Shown: positions 11,738 through 23,600 of the stretch, in pieces
How the letters are laid out: each line of letters starts with the position of its first letter
How positions within the stretch are numbered: position 1 is the stretch's first letter
Notes under the pieces: generated by a model
Databases searched by the model: none
The model's input: the letters and a program-made list of their open reading frames with translations, nothing else
What the model was told of the DNA's origin: nothing
Position numbers and translations under genes: made by a program
Source: Magicicada septendecula
Taxonomy: Eukaryota > Arthropoda > Insecta > Hemiptera > Cicadidae
Length of the DNA stretch: 64,000 bases
Direction: 5' to 3'
Assembly (NCBI GenBank): GCA_034769895.1
Contig: JAWRYS010000710.1
Coordinates: forward strand, 186,001-250,000

Positions 11738-13187
11738 TGTGCCGTGGCTAGCCGAGTCACGGCATGGTATAATTTAATAGAGAATTGCTCCGGACAGGTT
11801 TTGAATTTGAAGTGCCGCTGCGCTAGTCTACGGCTGGTTTATAGACTTGATCACGTCGTCTGTTGCCATCGATGCTATGTCTGACTGTAAGCCAGCAGTT
11901 GCGACCTTGACTGCGACGATATTTAGCTAGGCCGTGCATCGCCCCTGTGACGAATTAATTCAACCGGCAGTTGTGGTCAGCTGATCCCTGTTAGGTTACA
12001 ATCTTCAATGTGTTTTTTACCAAGCTGACTTTGGCTGAAGATATGTTGTTCTCTACCTCATTTCGTTAAAAGCAACCCCAAGATGCTCACTGGCGGTCTA
12101 GGGGGAAGTGCTTTGTCTTTATGTAACACGCTATCTACTATGGCCGAGTAGATCGTAAAGTAGCTTCAGGGTCCTTGCCTCAGACAAGAGAAGGGGTTTC
12201 GAGCACGGTGACAAGACCATCCGTCACCATGGGCAGAGCGAGTTAGGAATATGCCACTCCCCAAAGCCGTCAGGTGAACCAACATGCATCTAAGATCTCA
12301 CAGCATCGCTGACCCTGTAAAGCCCGTGGATTTCCAGGTCTCCCAACACACCACACATTTTAGTCAGAGTAACCAGAGTTCTTTGCAACGTTAAGTCAGT
12401 CATTAAAACAGGTGGAAACATTCCAATTAATAACTCAGTGAGCAGCAGTGCACAAATGTTTTTTGATTTAACTGAAACTCTAAATTCTTGTGAAGACATT
12501 GCTGTAAAGATTTCTGAAGTCTGGTGTTTAATTCTGTACTAGTTTAATTAACCTTTAAAATTGAACTTGTAGTAAGAGAACAGGATGTGATCTGTTGAAT
12601 CCTGCTATTAACCCTTTCAAATACTTTAATTGTGATAATCAACTAAAACCCAATGCTGAAGAGTCATTGAAATTTTTGTACTGTTTTAAAATGAATTCAG
12701 AATGTGAAGTAAGATGGAAAATTATAACTTATCAGTAATGTTTTAATTGTTTAAAGGATGCATTTAAAACTTCATGTAATTGATTATAACTTATTGCTGT
12801 AATTATGTTCTCCTTAAACTTATGATGGATCCATTCTTTAGTACTGTTGTAATCTATTGCTGATTGTAACCTCTAATGAATTCTTGTTTGAACAACATTA
12901 TTATTATTATTATTATTATGAACACATTTTATGTATACATGTATGTGTAAAAATATTTAACATAAAAGGCAAATTAAGAGCTGGTTTATAATTTTGAATA
13001 TTATTATTATTATACTCAGATGATATTGAGCCGTATTATATATGTGAGGAAATTCAATAAAAGCTGTTATTGTTAAACAAGCGTTTTAATTGCAAATCCT
13101 ATCACAGGGGGCCCCAGCCAATTTTTGCTTCCTCTAGGACAAAGTGCCTAGTTATTAAATTTTTATGTAACGCCTGGAGTTGTTACA
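11738..13187 (+). repeat. 3' LTR of the LARD-like element
   Basis: Begins TGTGCCGTGGCTAGCCGAG and ends GTTGTTACA. It is a full-length match to 5026-6460, including the AATAAA signal and a longer ATT run near 12898. It is preceded by the purine tract GGGGTGAGGG. Confidence 0.85.
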
Positions 13188-13191
13188 ACTT

Positions 13192-13795
13192 TACAATGTG
13201 GTTGATGTGGTTGCCCACTACCAGGTCCTGCACACACCAGGTTTTGCTGAAAATTGTATAACCTTTATCTTCATCTAATAAATAACTAGCTGACATTCTG
13301 GCCATTTAATTCAGCTACCACAGTAAGCAACAATTCACCCTTTTCAACCCTATTTATGAATTCTTAATATTTATTTACTTTCATATTAATGACAAATATG
13401 TATGTGCACATCACACTACTCATATATTATGTACACAATCTGATATTCGTTACCTAAACATTTAAAGTTAATATGACTAATGCATTTGCAACTTCAGTTC
13501 AGTTTAAGATTACTGTCACATTAAAAAAAAAAAATAATAATAAAATGGATCATAGAAGTACACCACTTTCTGGAACCAGTAAACTATAACCTGTTTTGTG
13601 TTCAAATTTCAATAAGTTTAAATAGGATATTAAAAATTCAGGATAATATATTTTAAAAAACAAATTTTGAGGTATAACAAATAAGTCAAATCTAAAAAAA
13701 AAAAATAATAAAACACTGAGGTAAAGTTTTATTTTTAAGTATATAATATTATACGAATACCTCAAATGAAGGCAAATGATATGTTTGATACCTAC
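13192..13795. other. Presumed host intronic or intergenic DNA
   Basis: AT-rich with poly-A/T runs. I see no TE terminus. It lies downstream (minus orientation) of the candidate exon at 13796-13986 and may be its intron. Confidence 0.4.
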
Positions 13796-13986
13796 ATCAG
13801 AGTCAGCGTAGCATTTTAATATTTTTTCTCTGTTGTTAGGCAATTTTTCAAAAACGTTTAACCATTCACTTCCTGCTTTCTCTATAACACCATCTGCAAA
13901 ATCTTGAAAAAACCCTTGCTTGTTTGACTGTAATGTAGCCGCACTGCATACAGATGTGTACAAAAGGTCATCACACATTTTGATAT
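13796..13986 (-). CDS. Candidate internal exon of an unidentified host gene
   Basis: On the minus strand a strong acceptor (TTTCTTTTTTCCAG) immediately precedes an open frame of about 63 codons containing MCDDLLYTSVCSAATLQ and GSEWLNVFEKLPNNREK. The frame closes at a donor-like GTAGGT (13790-13795); an alternative donor, GTATCA, lies three or four bases further on. Beyond the donor the sequence turns into low-complexity A/T DNA, as expected for an intron. The composition is soluble and helix-forming, with no catalytic motif I can name and no resemblance to TE proteins. It is the best candidate for host coding sequence in the window. I found no partner exon with certainty, and the family is not recognised. 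Confidence 0.5.
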
Positions 13987-14189
13987 CTGGAAAAAAGAAA
14001 TCACTGAATGCAGTATACAGAACATGTGTACTTAATAATTTTCCTGTTACATTTGAATTTCAATTCTGTTGTTGCACAAATAGGTCTATAAAACACATGC
14101 TTCTTATTTTAAAAATTAACATTCCTTAAGGTGCTCTGATATGTCATAATCTAGTATGAAATTGATGTTATAAAATTTTTGAAAAATTG

Positions 14190-14250
<61 letters not shown>
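14190..14250. repeat. (CA)n microsatellite
   Basis: About 30 uninterrupted CA repeats. The cysteine/valine-rich ORF read through it on the minus strand is an artefact. Confidence 0.97.
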
Positions 14251-14253
<3 letters not shown>

Positions 14254-14345
14254 TATGTTACTTATACATACGTGACACAACAAAAATATATATATTGCAA
14301 TAGGTGAGATTTGCACATAAAATAATAATTTCATTCTTGATATAT

Positions 14346-16530
14346 TGTTACGATGGTCTACTTGATCGTCGTATGGTACAGTGGAAAACAAAATACAAGA
14401 CACCAATTACATCACTAATCACCAGCTTTAACTGTCACAATTAAACAGTTTGTTGATTAACAAGATAGTCTGTTACAACAAATCAAATGACAACTGTTCA
14501 CACGCAATAAAAATGTCTATAAATATAAAACACAATTGTCCTGCACAATCATATAATACTTCGCCACAACAATACGAACCGCACTCCAATAAACCGCAAC
14601 TCAAACTGACTGAGCGTCCGCTGGGTACTTGTACTTATACCCCACCAAAAATCTAGATTATTCGCTAGCTGCGGGTCAAGAATGCTACTAGAAAATGCCA
14701 GAGCATAATTGGTTGTGGCCTTACACACAGCAGGCACGGACTGGTGAGTCCTGGAACAATCTCGCAACGCATGTCGAAATCACGTACCCCATAACATTAC
14801 AGCTGTATTCCACTGGATCGTTCGAGAAACACGTGAAACGCCCCCTTAATTCCAGATTTTTTTTTATTTGTTTTAACCCCCTTTTCTAATCTCAAAAAAA
14901 AATTTAATTTTTTTTTTCTGGGAAGGCGTCACTTAATATTTAAGACTAGGCGCATGGCCTAGATGGAAATAAAATGTGCTGAGCCCATAGTGACAGGTCC
15001 TGCAAGAAAACACTTGATCAACAATAACAAGATTTTATTTATGCTTCTTGAATTTTAAACAATTGCTTTTACACTTACATCTTTGGTTTGAGTTTTCCTT
15101 AATTCTTAACATCAATTCAAATATCTCTTTAAAGCACCAGGGTGGTTGAATTACAACAAAAATATTTCAAAATATCTCCAACAATTAAATAATGACATAC
15201 CAACCTACTAACTTATTATATTTATTATAAACTTGTATTCTTGTATTTCACTTTCAAAAAATTTGTTTTTATTGCATTAGTAATGCATGAACCATTCCTT
15301 AACATAAGATAATTATAAGTACATAAAGATGACAATCCATGATCAGTAGATAATAATTAAATTAAAAAAAACTAATCACTTAGGTGTGTTGCAGTACCCT
15401 CATCTACCTGTTCCCCAGCACTAGGATTAATCGCATTAATATTGAAACCAGTGATCCCATTAAACTGAGGTTGAAGTTTGTTAATTAAATATTCAAATAT
15501 GTCGTTTAATTTTTTTATGTTAATTAAATATAAGAATTTTATTGTACTATTATAAATTGAATAATGAAGCAGAACCAAATAATAAATAACTAAATCAACA
15601 GGAGTTTAAATTTAGAATATAAAGAACAGAAAAAAATGGAACGTGCAGGATCAAGTCATATGACAGGTAGATGCAAGTACTCTCCGGGTATTACATTTTC
15701 TTAAGGTCTGGATTTTGTTAATAAATGAATTTAAAAATTGGTTTTCTTTTTGCAGAAAATAGAATTAAATATTTATATTATACAATGGCAACCCTTGACA
15801 TTATGCAAAATCAATACACGAATAATTATAAGTTATTCATAACACAGTCATCACTGTCCACAATTTAGCATGTCTTCACAAAACATGTTCAGTAATGTCA
15901 ACTCTGAAGCATGAGTCTGATTTCTAGAACTAAGTTTCTGCATGTGTGTTACCCGATAAACTGCGGAGTATTTCGTGTGTGAAGTTTATAAAATAAAAGG
16001 AAAGTTCCCACCTGATCTTTCAGATTGCATTAAGAATATTCCTGCATTTCCAGTTGGGTGTGAAGAATGATGCCGCATGGCGTGACGGCGTTGGGGCTTC
16101 TTACGCAGGCTCTGCGGATGGGCGAAGATGTTGAGTGCCCATCTCGTCGACCCCTTTCCTCCCGACTAAAGCGGGGAAACCTGAAGCTCTTTATCGAATT
16201 ATCTACTCATAGTATTATATCACGTTACACCGTCACAATCCAAGCCGCACCAAGTTGAAAGAGAAACAGAGGAGGATGAAGACGCTGCGCGAACTTATAA
16301 AACTAAAACATTGCTGTCTACATCTCGTTGTCAGGAACAGACGCCACTGCCAACCAAATGACGTCACCAATCAAGGTCGCAGCGGCCGACTGATTCTCGA
16401 TATCGAAAGCGGGCATCGCAACATGCAGCGATAATACACTGAACGCACGGAAAATACAATTAAACTGGCTGTGGTGTTTACCTTTTAATATAACCACAGC
16501 ACACACGTAGATTGTTCTGTAATGTCGTAA
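14346..16530 (-). repeat. 3' LTR of Gypsy A (long, possibly with internal insertion)
   Basis: Minus strand: the tract AAGGAGGGGGCAG is followed by TGTTACGACATTACAG at 16530, a typical LTR start. The R-U5 end is at 14346, defined by match to the right LTR. The implied 2.18 kb length is large, and the AT-rich part between about 14940 and 16060 may be a later insertion. A minus-strand open stretch at 15372-15480, ending ATHLSD and stop, is unexplained. Confidence 0.55.
14607..14639 (-). promoter_or_regulatory. LTR core promoter: TATA box plus initiator
   Basis: Minus strand: TATAAGTA (14639 down to 14632), then TCAGTC (14613 down to 14608), giving about 28 bases between the TATA start and the initiator A. 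This is the spacing and sequence expected of an insect Gypsy LTR promoter. The homologous right LTR keeps the initiator-like CTCAGTGAG but its TATA box is cut off by the hAT insertion at 19158. Confidence 0.65.
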
Positions 16531-16549
16531 CACTGCCCCCTCCTTAAGC

Positions 16550-17484
16550 CTGTTCGCCCCGAACTGGCAAACCTTCTCTGAAGTAATACTCGGCCAGGCG
16601 ATCTACATAGCTGGTCTACTTGCGAAAGATAATTCTCTGGTTCTTCAAATTCAACCTTGTGTAACCCGAACATCAAGTTCCCAGGAATATGAGTCTTCCG
16701 CTCAACCACTAGTTTTGCGGGAATCACTTCCATTGTGTCATGTACTGAGGACCTATACGCTATTAGCAGGTCCAAGTCTGATTGGCTCTTGTCAACAACC
16801 TGTTGCATGACTTCATCTTCAGTAACGTTTTCCCCGGGTTCTTCCATTAATTCAGGAACGAGCAAGAGTCTTGTCTCGACACCCATAGTTGGCTTTCCAA
16901 TCACTTCTTTTGTCGTTACACTTGTTTGTACTTCCTCTGCTAGTTCCCCCTCCATTTCCGCTTCAAATAGGGATGGTTCCTCTTGACCAGACATGTTGAC
17001 TTTTTCTTCGGCCAATGCCACTTGCTTAATCGAATGGTTGGTAGACCCTGTCATTTTAGCCATGCAAAGCTTTATCTTCTCATGGCCAACCCTCAGGACA
17101 TTCTCTCTTAAGTCCACAACAAATCCGTAGGCATTCATAATGTCCGTGCCAAGAATCACTTCATCAACAATATCTGCAACGAGCATTTGGTGGCTAAACT
17201 CGAGAAGACCCAGGCATACACGTACGTCTACCTTTCTTAGCACCTTGACGGGGCTTCCAGACAGTCTGTATTGTACAAGAGCTAATTAGAGGCTGGCGGA
17301 TGCTGACTAAGTCAGGGCGCACAACGGACACTGTTGCGCCCGTATCAACTGTAAATGATGTTGGTTTACCTTTCACAAATCCATTAACAATCAAGTTTCC
17401 ACTACTCTTATGTAGCATGGTAACTGTGTGCTGTTCTGGGGCTTTACTTCTCCAATTGGTGAGATTACTCTCTTCTCTCAGCAT
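16550..17484 (-). pseudogene. Gypsy A protease region and residual polyprotein
   Basis: The upstream frame has an aspartic protease start, with the catalytic block FTVDTGATVSVVRPDLV. The second protease block, ILGTDIMNAYGFVVDLREN, follows in another frame at about 17130-17170, so there is a frameshift near 17240. Downstream is an acidic linker, then a stretch resembling the approach to reverse transcriptase (HKVEFEEPENYLSQVDQL), after which the frame reaches the purine tract of the 3' LTR. The expected RT, RNase H and integrase are missing. In the family the protease cleaves Gag-Pol; this copy cannot encode replication enzymes. Confidence 0.75.
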
Positions 17485-17496
17485 TTTCTTCTCCCA

Positions 17497-17538
17497 ACAG
17501 TCTACCTGTATATGACCACATTTTCCACAGTTGTAACA
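17497..17538 (-). other. Gag CCHC zinc knuckle (Gypsy A)
   Basis: The minus-strand frame reads CYNCGKCGHIQVDC, a canonical CX2CX4HX4C nucleocapsid knuckle that binds genomic RNA in Gag proteins. It lies between the capsid-like Gag region and the protease and confirms orientation. Confidence 0.85.
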
Positions 17539-17539
17539 C

Positions 17540-18777
17540 TTTGGTATTCTGTCTTTTTCCTATCATTCAAATCATTGTGACTCTCTTGAACTTCTCAATT
17601 GTGTGTCCGACATCGTTTTTCTGCACCCATCGTAACGGCAATGTGATACAGGGATCTTCTGACTACAACGTGATGGCACAAACCCATTAATGTAGCAGGA
17701 CGCTGACTTAACAGCTTCAAACTCTAGGGTGTGAACAAGAGCTTCTGAGCTATTTCAGTGTCTTGCTATTCGTAACACTTGCTGAAGTTTACAATCTCCG
17801 ATGCCATCAATAAATGTCAACACCGCAAACCTTATTCGAAAATCTTCTGGTGCTTCAGAATAGTCCAATCTAATCAGCCTGTCGATACTTGCTTCAAACT
17901 CTTGAAGACTCCCCAGAGCATTGTTGTCTTGTTCTCAACTGAGCGTAGTACACCTCTCGCAAATTTTTATCACTGTACCGTAATTCTAGAGCTTTAATCA
18001 ATTTGGCATAGGCTGGCTGTCAGGTGGCACTTTCTGTAATAATTCTGCCGCAGGTCCTTTTAACGCGAGAACAAGTAAAACAGCCTTGTCTTTCTCTCTC
18101 CAATTATTTGCAGATGCAGCAGCTTCGAATTGGCGGAGGTACATTGCCCAGTGACTGCTTCCATCAAAGGTTGGAGCCTTGACATGAACTGTCCCAACTG
18201 AAGGCAAGGCTTTCTCCATTGTCTTTTCTGTCTTTACCATTGGTACAGTCTGTTCAAAAGTTTGTTTTGGTTGTAGGTATCTTCATGAACTGCTTGACTT
18301 AATTTTTAATCTGCTCTTTTATATTTGTAATCAAGTCTTCTATTTTTGTTGACATAGCTTTTTCCACACTAGTAACAGATTTTTCTACTTCAGATATTTT
18401 ATTAGACATCGATTCTTCAACACTCAAGACAGATTTTTCTCCTTCAGCTATTTTTAATGTCATTGATTCTGTACCTCTGATATTTTAGTAACTTGTGTAT
18501 TAATCTCACCTCGTAGGAGACCCAATTCTGCGGTACTATGTTCTTGCATCTGTTTCTGCTCCTGTATTATTTGATGTCTTCTGTTTCACGCTTCCGTTCC
18601 TCTGCCTCCTGTTGTTGTCGTTCCTGTCTCTAGCAGGAGGGTTTTCTGTCTCTCTTCCACTTTCTCATCTTGTCGTTTTCCTGCTTCTTTTCTTTCTTGT
18701 CTTCGTTCTTCTTTTGTTTCTTCCCGTGTCTGCCGCAGCAGAGCTTGGAAAGCTTCCATCATCTGACTGGTATCCAT
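17540..18777 (-). pseudogene. Gypsy A gag, broken by frameshifts
   Basis: It starts at an ATG at 18777 (MDTSQMMEAFQALLRQTREE), followed by a highly charged R/E/K coiled-coil-like stretch. The middle holds the conserved Gag block VKAPTFDGSSHWAMYLRQFE, then ALKGPAAELLQKVP (17998-18240), which is typical of arthropod Gypsy Gag. The C-terminal part leads into the zinc knuckle. Several frame changes separate these pieces, so no intact Gag is encoded. The start fits because it lies shortly after the primer site. Confidence 0.75.
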
Positions 18778-18848
18778 TGTTTTTTGTGAATTACCACTAA
18801 CACCACTCTTCTACGAAGTGTCCTCTGTTTCCACTGTTACCCGTTCTA

Positions 18849-18866
18849 TCCCAGTTCTGACACCAC
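18849..18866 (-). other. Primer-binding site of Gypsy A
   Basis: Minus strand: GTGGTGTCAGAACTGGGAT directly follows the LTR end CGTAACA. The TGGTGTCAGAA-type site is common next to LTRs of arthropod Gypsy elements. I am not certain which tRNA it matches. Confidence 0.65.
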
Positions 18867-19157
18867 TGTTACGACGGTCTACTTGATCGTCGTATGGCAC
18901 AGTGGAAAACAAAATACAAGACACCAATTACATTACTAATCACCAGCTTTAATTGTCACAATTAAACAGTTTATAATCAACAAGAAAATCTGTTACAACA
19001 AATCAAATAACAATTGTTCACACGCAGTAAAAATGTCTACTAATAAAAAACAATTGTCCTGCACAATCACATACCATTTCGCCACAATACTACGAACCTC
19101 ACTCAATACAATAAACTGCAATTCAAACTCACTGAGCGTCCGCTGGGTACTTGTGTT
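18867..19157 (-). repeat. Truncated 5' LTR of Gypsy A
   Basis: Matches 14346-14635 with scattered substitutions and stops exactly at a hAT terminus, CAGGGCCGGAAC, at 19158. The missing LTR remainder was not found elsewhere in the window. Confidence 0.75.
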
Positions 19158-19504
19158 CAGGGCCGGAACTAGGGGGGGGCAGACGGGGCATGTGCCCCGG
19201 GCGCCGGCTTGGAGGGGGTGCCGAAGGCACCAGCCCAGACACAGGGCGCCGAAAAAGCGAAGAAATAGTAAAATTATTTTCTATATGGTCTATATGTTAC
19301 AATTTTTCAAATAATAAAGCATTATTTGAACGATTTAGTTTTTAATGTCTTCAATTTTATTTTTATTTAATTTGATGTAATTTAAAAAGCTTTAATCATA
19401 TCACATAGATGTTAAGAGTTGTCTTGATTATTCATCTCTTCTTTCACAGCACTAACACTTAACTAAAAAAGATGAACTTTTTTCATGTGAAAAACTTACT
19501 ATTT

Positions 19505-19542
19505 TATTGTACGCGTTTCGGCTTAGTATCCGCCTTCTTCAG
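19505..19542 (-). ncRNA. Hammerhead motif, left arm of PLE copy c
   Basis: Minus strand: CTGAAGA (19542 down to 19536), stem II GGC...GCC, GAAAC, palindromic stem III ACGCGT, then A at the cleavage position. Stem I is less regular: one closing pair, an internal loop, then TTAC/GTAA. Confidence 0.6.
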
Positions 19543-19737
19543 CTTTGGTAACAGACTGCCAGCATTTTGTAACGGTTGTGTGGAAGGTGAAGTGGGGGTG
19601 GTGTGTGGAGGAAGGGGATTGGCGCGGGGATTACAAACAGTAAGTTGAATCCCCGCGCCAATCCCCTTCCTCCACACACCGCCCCCACTTCACCTTCCAC
19701 ACAACCGTTACAAAATGCTGGCAGTCTGTTACCAAAG

Positions 19738-19772
19738 CTGAAGAAGGCGGATACTAAGCCGAAACACGTACA
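19738..19772 (+). ncRNA. Hammerhead motif, right arm of PLE copy c
   Basis: CTGAAGA (19738-19744), stem II GGC...GCC, GAAAC at 19761. Stem III is changed from ACGCGT to ACACGT, which weakens self-pairing relative to the left arm. Confidence 0.55.
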
Positions 19773-20134
19773 ATAAAATAGTAAGTTTTTCACATGAAAA
19801 AAGTTCATTTTTAGTTAAGTGTTAAGATGTTAAGAATTCATTATTAATTGAGAATTATCCCCGCCCAGTTTCAATCAGCCATATACAAGTTACAACCGAT
19901 CTTCGTAAGTGCTCGAGCATGTTCGGCTACTTCCGGCTCGTTGCGGTTTAATGCAGATAAATTTTTGGAGGGAAAAGAAAAGATTGTGCCAAAGTTGCCA
20001 AGGAAACCACTGTTCAGTAGTTCAGTTTATCATTTACATGCAAGGTGCAAGTAGTGAAATCGTTCCATTGCTGATATTTTTGTAATAAATACGAATAATT
20101 AGATTAATTTTCTTTATATTTCTCGGTACCATTA

Positions 20135-20430
20135 TAGTCCGGTCAAAGTAGACATTTCAATCTTACAATAATTCGCATAGAGCTGAAAATTGGTACAGAT
20201 CTTGGGAACAATGTTACAAATAAAATGTCAAAAATCCCCATCGATCCCACGTCTGCTAAAAAAGTTATTCAAGGTCAAAGGTCAAAAATATTGGTTTTTG
20301 CATTTTTCTGGTAAACGGTAAGTTTTATCATAAAAATAGGTCAGGCAAAAGTTGTAGATCATGAAATTATCTACAAAAATTGTTCTTATACTTTTTTTCC
20401 TAAGAATCACCATTCCTGAGAAATCGCGAT
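20135..20430. repeat. Left terminal inverted repeat of Academ-like element
   Basis: Complementary to 24485-24787 with scattered mismatches. Shared blocks include AAAATGTCAAAAATCCCCAT, ATCGATCCCACGTCTGCTAA and CATGAAATTATCTACAAAAA. Confidence 0.9.
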
Positions 20431-20642
20431 TCTAAAAGTTGAATTCTACATAATATGCACACATTTCCGCACCACCTGTGAGGTAGTGTACTTGGCGCAT
20501 TTTTTTTAACGTGGTGTCCCCGGTAGGCATACTCCACGAACTATTGTGAATGAGTTTTGTTAAAAAATATTCTATTAACTAAAAAATGGTACTATTGGAA
20601 ATGATTTAAGTGGCTCGAATTATTGTTGATTTCGGGAAAATG

Positions 20643-23600
20643 TTAGTCTGACTGATAATCTTCAAATGCTACTTCAACAGTAATGTCTTCTTTGCTTTCT
20701 TCTTCTTCTTCTTTTTGTTCTTCTTGCTGGATATCTGAAAATTGTTCTGAAAAAGATACATCAGTTGTCTCCTCATTGATATCATAAAAATCTTCATCTG
20801 TTGCATTTGATTCAACATTGGAGCAAGACTGGCCTTGACAATTGGTACATACTGGTGAACAAAATAATCCGACTTTTTTACAGCTACATTTTGCACTACA
20901 ACCTTTTTTGCAATTGCAAAAAATAGTGTTAAGAAGTCTTTCCGGAGCAGGTGGGAGTAAAGTTTGAATTGGCTCCAAAGTATTATCTATTAATTTCCAA
21001 CCCCAGTCTTCTGGGTCCAGTTGATTGCCTAGCCACACTTGAACTTGATAGTATACTCGATATAAGTGTTGATGAGCAGAAGCAGATGTTGGAGGAAGAC
21101 AAGATAGTTGTACTCTTTTATTGTTCCGTGTATTTTTTACAAAACTTAAAAATATCTATACTTGTCTAAACAATCAATTTTTTTTGGAGCTCCATATAGA
21201 GCAAGAAGAAAGCGAATCCCGTTTGTGATGATGTCTTGTGGAGAAGAGTCAATCTTTTTAAATACTTTAGCGCAATCAATTAAATCATGTTTTTCAAACA
21301 ATTTAAATACTGTTGTTTTACCCCTTTTGAAAAATGCTGATGTAGTATTGCAGCCAGTTATTGCATGTAAAAATAAGATATGATTTTGACATTTTGGATA
21401 AGCAGATAAACTTTTCGATGAATATATTTCTGTTGGTTGTTGAGCTTTCCCGGGTTTTAAAAAGTAAATAATCTTATTAATTGGAGTTCGTGCAGTCAGT
21501 AGTACTAATAAATCAACATCTTCACGAACAACGATAGTTGTATTTGCTGTATTGGATTGTTCTATCGCTGTTTCAATTATGAGGACATCAGCGTCATTAT
21601 CAGCTTGTTTCACTAAAATATTCGCAGTTGTAAATTTTTCACATAACATTAAAATGAAGCGAGACTTGTTATGAGTATTTGCAAGGAATTGTTGTTGGTT
21701 TGTTGAAACTGTCATAAATTGATCAAAAACGACATCAGAAGATGAAGATGTTTTTGTAGTTCGACGACGTTGTTCTGCAGCTTTAATGTTTTTCTTATAA
21801 TCAGTATAACCATCAAATACTATAGTCATTCTATGACCAAAATGTCTACGTACATACTGAACGTATTTATCAAAAATAACGTTGAATGTTTCTTCTCGAT
21901 CCCACACAACGCGGTGTAATAGATATCCTCCATCGATGATGTAAGTAGCATTTGTGTTGTCAATTTCAATGTTCACTGATTGAAAGCAATCGTAAATAGC
22001 TGATTTCTGTGTTTTACGCATTCCAATTGCATCAAAGAGTGATAATGGGTAGGGGGCTAATTCATATTCGAAGAATTTTTCAATTTCATCCTCAAATGTC
22101 TTAGTAATACTCATACGTTGAAATAATAATACAGGGTCTATAGGTACCTTCTCATCATGAACTTTTATGGTGCTGCTCATAGTTAAAAGAGGAAGTACTT
22201 ATCAGCGCATTTTAATTTGATATTATTGAATGTTTCTCCTGTCATTTTAGACATAGAAGCAATCCCAACTTCACGAGCTTTATGAGAGTTAATTTTATTA
22301 TCACCGACGACTCCACTGGCAATTTATATGATTTCTTTAACCTCAGGGAAAGGATCATGTGATGAAAACCGCTCAAGAAGTTTTTTAATGTCTTTAGCAT
22401 CTTTTTTTACTCGTGAATCACTTGCATCTACATGCTGATCTGTTGTATCCATTCTAACATCAGCGAGATCTTCCAATCCTTCACATACAGTATTCATTGC
22501 ATGCATGCCATAAACCCATTTACTTATGACACTCTCTTTCGTACTTCTTCCTCGAGAAATACCTCCATCTGTCTTCATTGATTGCTCGATCACCATATCC
22601 GTTGGTACTTCACTTTCATAAGCAAAATTTTGCACATTTATTTTACTATAACCTACTACACCATCATTTTGATAGATTAGTATTGGCACATGAGCTTTTG
22701 CCGCGAAATCTTTTGCTGAAGGGACTTCATTTATTCGTGGTATAGGCTCTTCTAGTATAACTGAACTTTTCGGTGTAACAATTTGAATGATACCCATTAT
22801 GTGAAGCATGTTATTACCGTCTAAAGTATTTACATTTATATCAGCATTGTCTGCAACATATTGACTAAATGTGCCAGTTTCTGGTGGTAAGATACGAGGT
22901 GGACGGTGAAGAACTGCTGCTGCCTCATACATCACAGTATCACTGTAGGATGCGCACAAACCAAAAGACGAAAAGATTTGTATAAGACGTTTTGAACCAA
23001 ATCGTCGATGAAAAAAAACTGAGACCCAATTGCAATTTTGATTTGAAAGACCTAGGCCTAACAGCAGTCATAATACTGTGGCTGATATTTGTACATACTA
23101 ATTTTAAATGTTCTAATTTAAATCGTTTATTTTTAAGAATTACTTGCTCCAAAAAATAAGTTAATGACTCTGGAATATCGCTGTTAATATCTTCAAACAT
23201 TCGACTAGGCGGGGGGTAATTGGTATTATCAAATACTGAAGATTGAATGTCCTCTCGAATGATTGCTGCCGCAGCTTTCAGGATTCGATATTGTTCTTCT
23301 TTTTCATTTTGACTTTTTTTTCTCATACCAAGCTTGGTTAAGAATATCGTGATGATTGTCAATGAAACAGATTAAAGTTAATCTTCCCGGTTTGTCAGTG
23401 ATAATACTTTTATTACCATACTTCAACTTCAATCGTATCTTAATTGTTCTGTTATCTAAAGCTGGATTTTTGCAAATATTTTTTAATTCTTCTAATGAAA
23501 ACTGACAATCATCACTATTTTCAATGTACGTAAATATTTCTTCCATCGCAACATTCGTAGATTCATCTTGAGGACGACCGATTTTACCCCCAGTGGTGGG

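Larger units (their letters stand above)
5026..13187 (+). mobile_element. Non-autonomous LTR retrotransposon (LARD-like)
   Basis: Two long direct repeats (5026-6460 and 11738-13187) begin TGTGCCGT and end TTACA. Immediately inside the left one is a primer-binding site, TGGTAGCAGAGCGTGGTT (6463-6480), which matches the 3' end of initiator tRNA-Met apart from two bases. Just before the right LTR is a purine tract, GGGGTGAGGG. The element is flanked by ACTT on both sides (5022-5025 and 13188-13191), a 4 bp target duplication. The 5.3 kb interior has no gag, pol or integrase ORF, so this is a large retrotransposon derivative needing helper proteins. A Penelope-like insertion sits inside at 7528-7769. 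Confidence 0.85.
14346..19157 (-). mobile_element. Gypsy-type LTR retrotransposon A, pol-deleted, 5' LTR truncated
   Basis: Minus-strand order from the right is truncated 5' LTR (18867-19157), primer site, Gag, protease, purine tract, 3' LTR (from about 16530 leftward to 14346). The sequence beginning TGTTACGATGGTCTACTTGA at 14346 recurs as TGTTACGACGGTCTACTTGA at 18867, continuing for about 290 bp to the point where a hAT element interrupts the right copy. Reverse transcriptase, RNase H and integrase are absent: the frame runs from protease-linked sequence straight to the purine tract. This is therefore an internally deleted, probably dead copy. Confidence 0.8.
19418..19824. mobile_element. 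Palindromic Penelope-like insertion (copy c)
   Basis: A 407 bp insertion with an 11 bp duplication, AGATGTTAAGA (19407-19417 and 19825-19835). Two arms of about 180 bp are inverted around 19635 and contain GGAAGGGGATTGGCGCGGGG and its complement. The left end has an additional tail (GTTGTCTTGATTATTCATCT onward) lacking on the right. It is the same family as the 40138-43623 pair, reduced to terminal sequence without coding capacity. Confidence 0.85.

Noticed and set aside
13796..13986. Possible similarity of the candidate exon to armadillo/UCS-type chaperones
   Set aside because: Based only on a faint memory of a short motif; not strong enough to name a family.
14116..14406. Minus-strand ORF with a CV repeat
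   Set aside because: Translation of the CA microsatellite.
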